Origin: Actinomucor elegans
Lineage: Eukaryota > Mucoromycota > Mucoromycetes > Mucorales > Mucoraceae
Assembly: GCA_026027325.1 (NCBI GenBank)
Contig: JAMSLZ010000003.1
Location: 930,001 to 994,000 of the forward strand
Direction of reading: 5' to 3'
DNA: 64,000 bases
The position numbers and the translations under genes were made by a program. This document shows positions 24,913 through 35,103 of this stretch, piece after piece. Every line of letters begins with the position of its first letter. The first letter of the stretch is position 1. The notes below the pieces were generated by a model that was given only the letters and a program-made list of their open reading frames with translations, made no database searches and was not told the origin of the DNA.

Positions 24913-26900
24913 AGTAAGGCTCTTTATATATATAGGGCCGTCTTGGGTGTATAGTTTTAATGAGAGGAAGATAATAATTGCGTAGTAAGAAGTGAAAAAG
25001 CGTTTGTAAAGGTTTAGACCTTTTATTTTCTTTTATATTACTTGAGACAAGGAGGGACAGGCTGATGGTCATACAGTCAACACTATAATAAACGTCACGG
25101 AGCAACCTTAAACAGCATCTATTTGCCACTATGGATACCCTGTTTTGGATAGACTTATGTGGCAAAATTTCTACAAGTTGAATCACTAGCGCAGTCGATT
25201 CTCTGCTTCAAATCATCTAGATTCTCCATTCAACAATAGTTGATGTACTGTATCTATATATGCAGATAGTGGAATGATCATACAGATATCCTTTTCTTGT
25301 TGAAATAAAACTGCTTCGTGTAATCTTTTTTTTTTTTTTGACAGTTGAGTGGGTCAACTAAAACGAATAACAGGAATTCCCATTTTCATTATTTGTCTTG
25401 ATCATTTCGCCTCCTGCATTGATTCCATGTGGTGGGGTAAACCTCCTATCTTTTTTTTTAATTCATCTTCCCACCACGTTTGTCATTTAGAGTTGACGGC
25501 ATAATATCGCTAGTGCATTCCTAAAAAGACTTGCGTACCATTTTCCAGCTGGACATCTTCAAAATGTTTGATCTGCAAAACATTTCTCAGCGCTAGTAAT
25601 TTATTAAAAGGTATCAAACAATTTATATTGAATATATGGGCTCTAAAGCATACGCTAAAACTCTAACCATTAAATTGTGAATGATTGATGGGAATGACGG
25701 CGAAATAGAAAGATTTTGGTATATAGTTACACTCGAAACCTGTTATTAAAAAGCGCGCCATTTGACATGCTGGCGTTACTTATAGATTTCGAAAAGGAAG
25801 CTACTGACACTGTTGCGCACGTAATGATAAAGTAATTTACATTACTAAACAAACGCATTATATAAGCATCGGTGAATTAAATCTCTGATAATACAGAGCA
25901 CCACCGTTGATTATGCACAATCGAAATGAACGCGTTTACACGCGTCTCGAATTAAGTTTGTGTTACTTTCATACTTTCTGGCCGAATAATGAGTAGGCGT
26001 CTTTTTGATGAATTGTATGCTATTCATAAAATGAAGCCGTAATCCTTTTTTGACGTTGAAAAAGCTCTTCAATCTAGCATATATTCGCTTCATCAAGTGC
26101 TCTTTCGCCAGACTGTTTACGTTATATTTACATAATTGCAGCTGCAGGAAGTGCTGCTTGGCTTTCAAGCTTGTTCTGGATAGAAAATACAGTGCGATCA
26201 AGTATATGAAAGATCCGAAAACGATCATTAGACAAATAAAGGTTAATGACGAGAACGCATTTACAGCAAGTTAACAAATGCTTATTGGAGATTCATTTGA
26301 TTAGAAATAGATCAATATTTGACTAATTGTAGCACTTCATTACTAACATGGGCTACTCATCAGATGGGACATTTTGTGGATTATATAGAACATAAGCTGA
26401 ATTTTACTATAAAAAGGGACTACATCAATTTGATCACACTAAACGTGCAGTTTGTTTATCGATGTAAAAGAAAGAATAAAATATCATTATTACACAGTTT
26501 GAAATCTCTTAAATACTATATTATTATTGAAGGTCAGATTAAATGGGTGGAGGCCTTAAAATATATAGATAGTTCTCCGTTGTAGTTTTCATCCGCAAGA
26601 TTACCGATCAACATGTCCAAAAAAAGTCAGCACCATTTCTATTCTAATATTCGCAATCAGTTTCATTTAGTTTAGATTTTTTATACATCATTTTTTTTTC
26701 TGATCATTCTATTCATCTTAACATTTTAATTTGCGCCTGCCTTTTGACTGAGTCTTTTCTCATTCTACATGTAACAATGAATAAACAAATTTTTTTTTTT
26801 TTTTTTAAAAAAAAGTATAGTGCTCTCATCTTGATATCGCATAGTGCCATCAAGATACACATTTAATTTAAAAGTTGTATGTAAAGTGCCTCACAAAACC

Positions 26901-26935
26901 GTCACATTAGACCAAACTCAGTCAAGAGATCTACA
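26901..26935 (-). repeat. family A repeat fragment (copy 10)
   Basis: TCACATTAGACCAAACTCAG followed by TCAAGAGATCTA matches the right half of the family only. Confidence 0.45.
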
Positions 26936-27316
26936 TATCTATGAATTATAGTTAAATAAAACGCTTGTATCATTTATAAAATAAAATATATTGATTGGAT
27001 TTTAATCAAATTATAAGATCTACTACATACATCAGGTTACTCTGAACATTTACTAGTGCTCTGATATGATGTTAAATTGAGATTTTCGGTCGGCTGATCT
27101 ATTCATCTTATGTTTGTATAAATGGATACCTATTAAAGCCATTCATTAAAACATAATATGGTTAAAACACTTCAATCAAATAACAGTACTTATAGATGTG
27201 ATGATCCTTTTTGGACCTGTAATGATCATCAGATATAATATCGAACAGGAATCATTCAAGAAGCATAGAAGGGTTAAAAATGGACGATTTCAGAAAAATC
27301 TCAGGGCATTCCTTTA

Positions 27317-27402
27317 GGTCCAAAATTTCGAACTTGCTTTTGCTTTTGTGGAGCATGCAGAAGCCATTCTTTAGATGCAGTCAATTAATAATGTAGCTTC
27401 CG
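27317..27402 (+). repeat. second dispersed repeat, family B copy 1
   Basis: GGTCCAAAATTTCGAAC, then TTTTGTGGAGCATGCAGAAG, then CAATTAATAATGTAGCTTC. Similar order of blocks occurs at about 58.9 and 60.9 kb. Confidence 0.5.
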
Positions 27403-28120
27403 TATATCCGCGAATATACAAGAGTACCTTTTTTTTTTAAAATATACATGAAATTCTCGAGTTACAGCCGAATTTGCGAAAGACCGAAATACAGCTTTTT
27501 ACTAATTATACATTCATCAATCAAAGAAAGTATTAACTTGTCTGGGCTCCACAAGATTTTTAGTATAATTTCCTATACACTTTGTTAATACGTATCCATG
27601 CACTGACAATTGTTTATCATTAAAAACGAGATTAAATTTCATGCTCTGATTGTAAATGAATTATGTACTTCAACAGCTGGCAGCCAATAGAAATTGAGAG
27701 AGCTCATCGTAGTAGTGATAATTCCCAATTATATAAAAATCAAAGTAGTAGCTTTAGCAGATAGTAAGGGCGCCATTGCACATTACTTAAAAAAAATCTG
27801 CAAAAAATTACATGCTGCTTTGAATGATGCATATGTAACAAGAAAGTAAACAAGCACTCTAAAGTGTACAAATCTATATAGAGTCGGAGTTTTCGCTGCC
27901 TCTCTGTATAAAGATCAAGTTTCAAACCCATAGTCATGTGAAAGAGCGCGCATTTTTTTACAGTATTCCAAGGAATAAGGAGGTTTATCATAGCTGGTGG
28001 TGGTTAAAAGATACGCCTATTTGCTTTTAAAGGTTTTAGTATCGAGCAGTAAGCTGCGGAACTTGATCTAAATCCCGCCGGCCAATGAACATGTATCTAT
28101 ATGGGCAGTAACAATAAAAG

Positions 28121-28206
28121 CGATAGATCTACAAAAATCTTTAACGATCTCGGGAAAATGTTGCATCTGATAAATACTTGATGTTAAAAATGAACTACTG
28201 TATCTA
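28121..28206 (+). repeat. dispersed hairpin repeat, family A copy 11
   Basis: AACGATCTCGGGAAAATGTT, GCATCTGATAAATACTTGAT, then AAAATGAACTACTGTATC. Confidence 0.75.
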
Positions 28207-29125
28207 GCAAATCTATAATTTAACTTCAATACAATCCATGCCTCTCGTTGATTTCTTGAATCATTTGAAAATGTACCACTCATCCCACTCGCAGTACCAT
28301 AAAATCGAGAACCGACTATCAAAAAAAAAAAAAAACTTTTTAAGTTTCAAACTCAAGCAACTCAAAATTAAAGAAAACGCTCGACCTTTTTATTTTTCTT
28401 ACATTTATTGAAAATCACGACACTAGTTTACAAAAAAAAAAAGAAAAAAGAAAAAAGAAAAAAAAACTTTTTAGACATAACTACTAGATATATCTATTCA
28501 ATTTTACTTGATTAGGTTGTTTTCACTCTAATAAAGCTAAAGAAAAAGTTTTTCTGCTATAAAATAGATTTCTCTCTTTTCTATTGATTGTCAAAATAGG
28601 TCTTATTCAATAAACCGGGTTATATTTGCCAAAGTCCGGAGTCTGGTGTTTTCTTTTGCTTCTAATGTTCAGTTTGTGATCAACGAATGATCGTCGAGTA
28701 AACTTACAGGCATGGAAAATAATGCAACCTGATTGGATGTCCACAAATAAAAAAGAACTTGAGGTTCCATAGATACAGATCAAAAAAAGGATATATTCGT
28801 TACTGATAGTCCAATTGGTTTTTTTTATTTTACTTGGCGGGCCCTTTTCTAAACCACAATAGCCTGAACTGTAGCTAGTGTACGATGTTTGTTTTGATGA
28901 ATAATACAGGACTTGCTTAGATAAACAGGTATTGTTTGTTTGTTCGAGTAAAGAGATCATCAGTGGATACTTTTTGATGCAAATAAGGTTATAATAAGAC
29001 CATCTACCTATAATATATATATAAAAGGTTATATATTACATATGTCATCTATCTGTTGTATATTAACTTGAAAAAAGGTGCTTTTTTTTTAACATTCCAA
29101 ACCAATAAGCTCCAGTGAAACTACA

Positions 29126-29131
29126 CACGTT
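29126..29131 (+). promoter_or_regulatory. possible Pho4-type E-box in the PHO84 promoter
   Basis: CACGTT about 380 bp upstream of the PHO84 start. Yeast Pho4 binds CACGTK sites; a single hexamer is weak evidence in this organism. Confidence 0.25.
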
Positions 29132-29422
29132 TGAAGTCGAATGTGGCCTAAGGAATGCACCTGAATTAGTAACATCTTTTTCCATGTAACTTTATCGTTC
29201 GATTCTAGCCAATGATCTTTATCTCCGATCTAAAATCCACTGGTGTAGCTCTTACCCTCTTGTTTAATACGAAAAACATACGAGTCCACGCGAGACAAAT
29301 TCCTAGGTTTAATTGGTTGAAAGATTCTCGGAAACGTTGGAATCAATCAGAAAAGGTTCACTCTACCAATGAATTAGCACTCACACGACCTCACTTGATG
29401 TCTCGTTTCTTTTTCGTTCTTG

Positions 29423-29430
29423 TATAAATA
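29423..29430 (+). promoter_or_regulatory. TATA box of PHO84
   Basis: TATAAATAGG starting near 29423, 80 bp before the start codon, followed by a CT-rich leader. A good match in sequence and position. Confidence 0.6.
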
Positions 29431-29506
29431 GGGGGATCAAAGGCAACCCTTCTTTCCATTTTTTCATTATTGATCCAACTATCTTTCTTTTCTTTTCTTA
29501 TTTACA

Positions 29507-31117
29507 ATGACTGATAGTGCTTCTTTTCGCGAGCAAGACCGCATTGCCGCTGCCGAACAAAAGCTTCAATCTCTTGAAAAGCTAGATGATACTGGAGCTG
29601 GTGGTTGGAATTGGTTCACTGCGCGTACCATTCTTACATCTGGCGCTGGTTTCTTTACTGATTCTTATGATGTTTTCATCATCAATTTAATTACACCTAT
29701 GCTTGGTTTCGTTTACTATGCTGACAATGGTAACAAAATTCCTTCTGATATTGAAGGTATCTTGAAGGGTATGTCCTCTGTTGGTACTTTTATTGGTCAA
29801 CTTCTCTTTGGTTTCTTGGGTGATATTTTGGGTCGTAAGATTTACGGTTTCGAATTGTTGATCATCATTCTCGGTACTATCAACTGTGCTACTTCTGCTT
29901 CTGCCGTTCGTGGTGTTTCTACCATTGGTTTCCTTGGTCTCTGGCGTTTGATTCTCGGTATTGGTATTGGTGGTGATTATCCTATGTCTGCCACAATTAC
30001 TTCCGAATGGTCTTCTGCTGGTAAGCGTGGTATGATGATGGCTCTCATCTTCTCTATGCAAGGCATTGGTAATCTGGCCGCAGCTATTGTCACCTTGATC
30101 GTTTTAGCCATCTTCAAGAACGCCGTTATTGCTGATGTCATGAACTTGGATTATGTCTGGCGTCTCTGTATCGGTCTCGGCGCTGTCCCTGCTGTCGGTA
30201 CCATCTACTTGCGTTTCACTATGCCTGAATCTCCTCGTTACTCTCTCAATGTCGAACATGATGTTGAAGCTGCTGCTCAAGCCAAGGGTCAAACCGTCTC
30301 TACTGAACTCGCCAAGCAATATACCAAGGTTGAAGAAAAGCGTGATCATTGGGCTGAATTCAGAGCTTACTTTAGTCAATGGAAGCATTTGAAGGTTCTT
30401 CTCGGTACATCTCTTTCTTGGTTCCTTCTTGATGTTGCTTTCTATGGTCTCGGTTTGAATAACTCTGCTATCTTGGCTGCTATCGGTTATGCCAACAAGG
30501 ATACTCCTTTTGAGACTCTCTGGGCTAACACTGTTGGTCAAATCATTATCACTTGTCTTGGTTCTGTCCCCGGTTATTATCTTACTGTCTTCTTTATCGA
30601 AAAGATGGGTCGTCGTACTATTCAAATCATGGGTTTCTCTGTTACCACTGTCTTGTTCGCTATTCTTGCCGGTTGTTATGATATCTTGATTGAAAAGTCC
30701 ATGCCTGCTTTCATCTTCTTGTTCACTTTGGCTCAAATGTTCCAAAACTTTGGTGCTAACTCTACTACCTTTATCATTCCTGGTGAAGTCTTCCCTACCA
30801 AGGTTCGTGCTTCTGCTCACGGTATCTCTGCTGCCTCTGGTAAGGCTGGCGCCATTCTTGCTTCGTTTGCCTTCAACAAGCTTGTTGATATTGGCGGTGC
30901 TCCTGGTGCTCACGCTTTCTTGCCTGAAGTACTTGCTATCTTCGCTGGTGTCATGTTCTTGGGTCTTATCGTTACTATTCTCTGGATTCCCGAGTCCAAG
31001 GGTAAGGATCTTGAAGAATTTGAGGAGGATTACGTTTCTCCTGCTATTCAAATCGCCTCTCCCAACGCTTCTGTTACCAATGAATCTGTTTACGTTGAAC
31101 GTGAATCAAAGGCTTAA
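29507..31117 (+). CDS. PHO84: high-affinity phosphate:proton symporter, Pho84 family
   Basis: Intronless gene of 536 residues for a 12-helix major facilitator transporter of the phosphate:H+ symporter family, acting at the plasma membrane in phosphate uptake. Diagnostic parts are FTDSYDVFIINLITPMLGFV in helix 1, FGFLGDILGRKIYG in the 2-3 loop, and the phosphate-symporter signature GGDYPMSATITSEWSSAGKR (about residue 155). The central hydrophilic loop follows, then LDVAFYGLGLNNSAILAAIG and NFGANSTTFIIPGEVFPTKV. The C-terminal tail is acidic. Codon use is strongly biased to a few codons (GGT, TCT, CTC, ACT), unlike its neighbours, which suggests high expression. Large antisense ORFs here are by-products of that bias. 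A TATA box and possible CACGTT site lie upstream. Confidence 0.96.
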   Translation: MTDSASFREQDRIAAAEQKLQSLEKLDDTGAGGWNWFTARTILTSGAGFFTDSYDVFIINLITPMLGFVYYADNGNKIPSDIEGILKGMSSVGTFIGQLLFGFLGDILGRKIYGFELLIIILGTINCATSASAVRGVSTIGFLGLWRLILGIGIGGDYPMSATITSEWSSAGKRGMMMALIFSMQGIGNLAAAIVTLIVLAIFKNAVIADVMNLDYVWRLCIGLGAVPAVGTIYLRFTMPESPRYSLNVEHDVEAAAQAKGQTVSTELAKQYTKVEEKRDHWAEFRAYFSQWKHLKVLLGTSLSWFLLDVAFYGLGLNNSAILAAIGYANKDTPFETLWANTVGQIIITCLGSVPGYYLTVFFIEKMGRRTIQIMGFSVTTVLFAILAGCYDILIEKSMPAFIFLFTLAQMFQNFGANSTTFIIPGEVFPTKVRASAHGISAASGKAGAILASFAFNKLVDIGGAPGAHAFLPEVLAIFAGVMFLGLIVTILWIPESKGKDLEEFEEDYVSPAIQIASPNASVTNESVYVERESKA

Positions 31118-32283
31118 TCAGTTACCCCAGCTTTTTTTTCCATCATACGGATGGATTGTATATTATTAAAACCAATTTTTTTTTTGGTTCATTTATCTTT
31201 ACTTTTATGTAAATAGCATATCCTTATATCAGACAAAAACTATCTAATAATAAAAATTACACTATAACATTGTCCTTGAAATATAATCCGTTCTTTAATT
31301 TCTTATTAAGCAATCTTGTCCACCAACGCATTTGTTGAGTGATACTAATGGTAAGAAAACAATTGTTTTAATTTCATCACTAAACCAGGGACTTTGGCTT
31401 TTTTTTATATTACCAATACATGCAAACAAGGCATATTAAAGCTACCACTGCAGTATAGGATTTCGTCAGATACAGCAATCCATTCAGATTATATGTACTA
31501 ATCAGATGCGACATTTGACCAAGACTACTCTGTTTATGCGTCGCATACAAAGCAACATCCGGTTATCAAACCAACCAGCAGGAGGCTCTGCACGTCTACT
31601 GTTTGGAGCCTTTTCTTCTTGATGGTACAATGAAGTTCTATCTGAAAAAAAAAAATGAGTATGCTCATCATTACGTTCACATCCATTGCTCAAAGTACAA
31701 TAATTAAGTTAGTGATGAATTATTATCGATTTGAATATACCCGAGGATAATACAAATACTGCCAAGATATATATGCGAAAACATCAGGCGGTTAAATGAG
31801 TTATTAGGTTCAAGGGTTGCATACAAGTAGAAGAATGTATAAATAACGAGAGCTGTTGGATTAAGACACATCCACTATGCAACACAATATAGAACGTAGA
31901 TCTCCTTCAACAGGTTACTGTTGATTCACAAACTTCGTATCCCTGACGATAGATGTTCTGTTGTACACTACATGTGGGAACTGGATTCTCTTTTTTCTTA
32001 TTATATCTTGATCCATTAGATGTAAAAGGACGTCTTTGTCGACCTTATTTCCATCAGCCTTGGTTTAACAAGAGCTTCATTGGCATAGCCATCATCATTA
32101 TGGAAGCGATGTGTCTTTGTCCATATAAGAATGTCTTCATGCAGCTGCATTATGGTTCACCATTTATATATATGGAATAAAACGCCATAGCATGTTTCTA
32201 AAAACGCCACTGTTATTTCGAACTTTTATTTAATTGTTGCGTCAATGAAGGGTAAAAATAATTAAATAATTGAAATGCATTGT
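31118..32283. other. gap between PHO84 and the sphingoid kinase gene
   Basis: Convergent 3' ends. Contains a family A copy at 31471-31525. A 75-codon ORF at 31953-32180 has no supporting features. Confidence 0.5.
31471..31525 (-). repeat. family A repeat, copy 12
   Basis: CCATTCAGATTATATGTACT, then AATCAGATGCGACATTTGAC, then CAAGA. Confidence 0.7.
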
Positions 32284-33322
32284 TTATAGAACTGCGGTTG
32301 TATCTATATAGCTTGGCTTGATGCTCAAGATGGATACTAAACGGGGATGTACCTGCATTTGGAATGGTTTACAAGGAGCATGCTCACCATCAATAGCTAA
32401 GTAGGATTTCTGGCCTGGTTTCAATACAGGTGTCAATCTAAAAGCTTTGATTTTCATGTAGTCAACCTAGTAGGAAAACGATGATTAATATGCATAGAAG
32501 GTCGCGATGTTTCGACTTACAATATCACTATTGATGTGTTGACCTTTCTCCACTTTATTAAAGACATCCAATTGCTTTGAAATACTTGGACAGCCGCGAA
32601 CCATCATCAAGTCGATAGTACCATCGTTAGGAAGAGCAAAAGGATGGCTCAACATACCTCTTGCCAATAGAGGCACTTTACTAGCTAAAAAGTAAGAAAT
32701 CTCGCCATCAATCACCATCCAGTCATCAGGCACAGGCTCAGACAGATCAGGAATAGTATCTACTACATTGCCTTCGAGTTCATTAACTGGAAACCAAGCT
32801 TCAGCATTCAGTGATTTCTTGTAATTAGCACGAATAGTCTCTTTGTCAGATTCAACGACTTGAACAGCAGCCTGGATATTGTAAGAGTTTCGAGCAAAGA
32901 TTTCCTTTAAAAGGCCTATTACAGTGCGAGCATCGCCCATCCAGCGTAAATGTTCAGTGGCCAAATCAGCATAAGCAGTTGTACCATAGTTTTGAGACAA
33001 GAACGAGAAATAGCGATGATCATCATAGGCGATAGAGCACAAGTCAATGGCCATGGGTCTGCCTTTCACGATTTGAAGCGCTGCAAAAGTAGGGTCGAAT
33101 CCCCGTTTCTCTCCTAAGCATGAAATAATATACGAATTATTGGTTCCACAGGGAATAATACCAATAGAAACCTTTTTCAAGGCATTGCCTGCATCCGATC
33201 TCTTCATGAAACCGTTCATGATTTCATGAATTAAGCCATCACCACTGACAGTCACCACAGCATCATACTTTGTGATATCCAAGTCTTTGCCAATCTGTAA
33301 CGCATGTCCTTGATGCTCAGTA

Positions 33323-33357
<35 letters not shown>

Positions 33358-33951
33358 GTTTAGAAGTACTGCAGAAAATACATCTTGGTTATACATACAT
33401 TTCACATCAATTACACACTCGGCGCTTGTAAAGATGGGTCGTACATTGTATTCAAACAGTTCCTTGGCTTTGCCTTGTCCACTAAATGGATTAATCAATA
33501 CCAATAATCGTTTGCCATACGTAAGGTTTCGATAGGCTTCGTGCAAAAGATCTTTACAAAATTGTTCAGCATCTTTCTTTTCACCGTCTCGAACTGTGTA
33601 AATAAACTTGTATAGATCAGCAGGCGATTCCTCTATCGTTCTATCTTCAGGTAAGACACAGTGAATTTCAACAGTGTTGTTGCGCTCGAGATAATACGCG
33701 TTGATAATGTAAACAAGGTCGATGGGTAATAGCGTTGGATCAGGACCTTTTCCTGCTGGAATAGGAATGCAACACACAGTTTTGGAATCCTTGGCTTTTT
33801 TTTTGAGTTATTAAAATGAGCAAGCTAATGATATAAGAGGCAAATTACATGTCTTGGCTGCATTCAAGTCTCCTTCAATTCGAAGACCTCCTTCATCAAA
33901 TGACAAATCCACAGGCTGATTGACTTTTAGAACTTTGAGAATATGAACCAT
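32284..33951 (-). CDS. LCB4: sphingoid long-chain-base kinase (LCB4/sphingosine kinase family)
   Basis: Phosphorylates sphingoid bases at membranes, feeding long-chain-base phosphate signalling. Four exons on the minus strand: 33951-33849, 33794-33399, 33323-32521, 32466-32284, giving 494 residues. The diacylglycerol-kinase-type catalytic domain begins with LVLINPFSGQGKA (about 150). It continues with YTEHQGHALQIGKDLD, the nucleotide-binding VTVSGDGLIHEIMNG (about 220), IIPCGTNNS, a substrate region PMAIDLCSI, LPNDGTIDLMMVRG, and the terminal LAIDGEHAPC. The third intron-exon join (K-Y-T-E-H) is fixed by family conservation. The acceptor of exon 2 (after a poly-A stretch, before CCAAGGATTCC) is less certain but is the one I found that avoids a stop. 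Intron 2 is 75 nt, has no in-frame stop and carries a homopolymer. Confidence 0.9.
33326..33354 (+). repeat. poly-A tract (29 nt) inside an intron
   Basis: On the sense strand this is the pyrimidine tract directly before the 3' splice site of intron 2 of the sphingoid kinase gene. Confidence 0.9.
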
Positions 33952-34474
33952 GATACAAAGTGAAAGAAGAAAAAAAAAAGTGTCACTCAGGAACCCTTTT
34001 CTGTGTCATACAATAATCGCAACTCAGCGTTTCTCCTGATTTGTTTGCCTTGAAACAGCGCCTCAAGAAACAAAAGGCTCATGTTATGAAACATACCAGC
34101 TCAATAGTTTTTTAAAAAAAAGAAGAAAATCTTTTAGAAATGGTCATATTATAATCGCTTCTTTTCGGATAATATACGGTCATACTATGCACATGAATAA
34201 AGAAACAGAAACTAAACCTCACTATTTATCTTTGAAATGGTGTTTGAAATAAGCATATAATTTCAATTGAATAGTGAAGATCTAATTAGTGTCAGTGCTA
34301 GCAGCCAGCTTACTCAGTAGATACTACCAAAATGTTCAATCAAAGTAACCAAAAAATTGTAACATAGAGGGGTAAACCTTACTAAAACTAGAAATGATAC
34401 GTGACATCATGCAAGCTTTAGTATTTATGCAAGTGTACACTAATACAAACTATTTTCCTTTATCATATTACGCA
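33952..34474. other. divergent promoter region between the sphingoid kinase and FAM210-like genes
   Basis: 523 bp without a recognised gene; AT-rich. An upstream in-frame ATG at 34394 could extend the next gene by 27 codons. Confidence 0.45.
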
Positions 34475-34960
34475 ATGTCATTCCTAGTGCAAAAGCAATT
34501 AATCAAGCATTTAAGATCTCCTGCTATCAATAATCGCAAGTTACTGCAACCTCATTTTCAACATCGCGTCTTTACAACCGCACAGCAGCCTCCAGTATCC
34601 AAAACAAAACAGTTTATGAAAAAATATGGCTATGTAGGTATAGGTGTTTACCTTGTCCTTAGTGCAGCTGACTTGGCGGCTACAATGGCTGTTATCAGTG
34701 TAAAAGGAGCAGATAAGGTGCGACAAGCAGAGGATTACGCGTTGGAAAAAGCAAAGGGCTGGTTAGGTATGAAGCACACACCACTGAATGAAACACATCT
34801 ACACGAAAAACCATCCTTTGCTTCAGTGTTCTTGATTGCTTATGGTATTCACAAGACAATTTTACTACCTTTTCGTCTATCATTAACAGCAGCTGTGACA
34901 CCAGCAGTAGCAAGAAGATTAATGAATTGGGGTTGGCTTAAAAATAAGCTTAATAGATAG
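34475..34960 (+). CDS. FAM210/DUF1279-type mitochondrial membrane protein
   Basis: Intronless, 161 residues from the ATG at 34475. The N-terminus (MSFLVQKQLIKHLRSPAINN onward, to about 40) is basic, free of acids and Ser/Gln-rich, as expected of a mitochondrial presequence. The DUF1279 core follows: TKQFMKKYGYVGIGVYLVLS with AADLAATMAVISVKGAD, a charged stretch, then FASVFLIAYGIHKTILLPFR and a C-terminal LTAAVTPAVARRLMNWGW. This two-helix arrangement is that of the FAM210A/B family of mitochondrial inner-membrane proteins. The alternative start at 34394 would place 27 mostly hydrophobic residues ahead of the presequence and looks less natural. Confidence 0.8.
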   Translation: MSFLVQKQLIKHLRSPAINNRKLLQPHFQHRVFTTAQQPPVSKTKQFMKKYGYVGIGVYLVLSAADLAATMAVISVKGADKVRQAEDYALEKAKGWLGMKHTPLNETHLHEKPSFASVFLIAYGIHKTILLPFRLSLTAAVTPAVARRLMNWGWLKNKLNR

Positions 34961-34981
34961 AATATAGCTTCTTCAATAAGG

Positions 34982-34986
<5 letters not shown>

Positions 34987-35030
<44 letters not shown>
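34987..35030. repeat. (TA)n microsatellite
   Basis: 22 uninterrupted TA units just after the stop of the FAM210-like gene, in the short gap between convergent genes. Confidence 0.95.
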
Positions 35031-35103
35031 AGTAAAAGGGAAAAAAACAATCATTCATGTAGTTTATAATAAAGAATTGCATTGCACATATGATAAAGCC
35101 CAA

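Larger units (their letters stand above)
24913..29506. other. 4.6 kb gene-free gap upstream of PHO84
   Basis: Several ORFs of 60-117 codons exist, but none shows a recognisable family, good splice context or compositional support. Contains family A copies at 26901-26935 and 28121-28206, a family B copy at 27317-27402, and low-complexity A/T runs. The final 400 bp form the PHO84 promoter. Confidence 0.5.

Noticed and set aside
24923..24936. TATATATAAA just upstream of the 7TM-like gene start as a TATA box
   Set aside because: Only about 10-25 bp from the ATG, too close for a normal TATA to start-codon distance; left uncalled.
25911..26585. Overlapping ORFs of 74-105 codons on both strands
   Set aside because: No family, no consistent splice links and ordinary AT-rich composition; likely chance.
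30104..31051. Long antisense ORF inside PHO84
   Set aside because: Product of strong codon bias on the sense strand; its translation is low-complexity, charged and matches no family.
31953..32180. 75-codon ORF with a TATA-like site about 115 bp upstream
   Set aside because: No recognisable family and no second exon; support too weak to call a gene.
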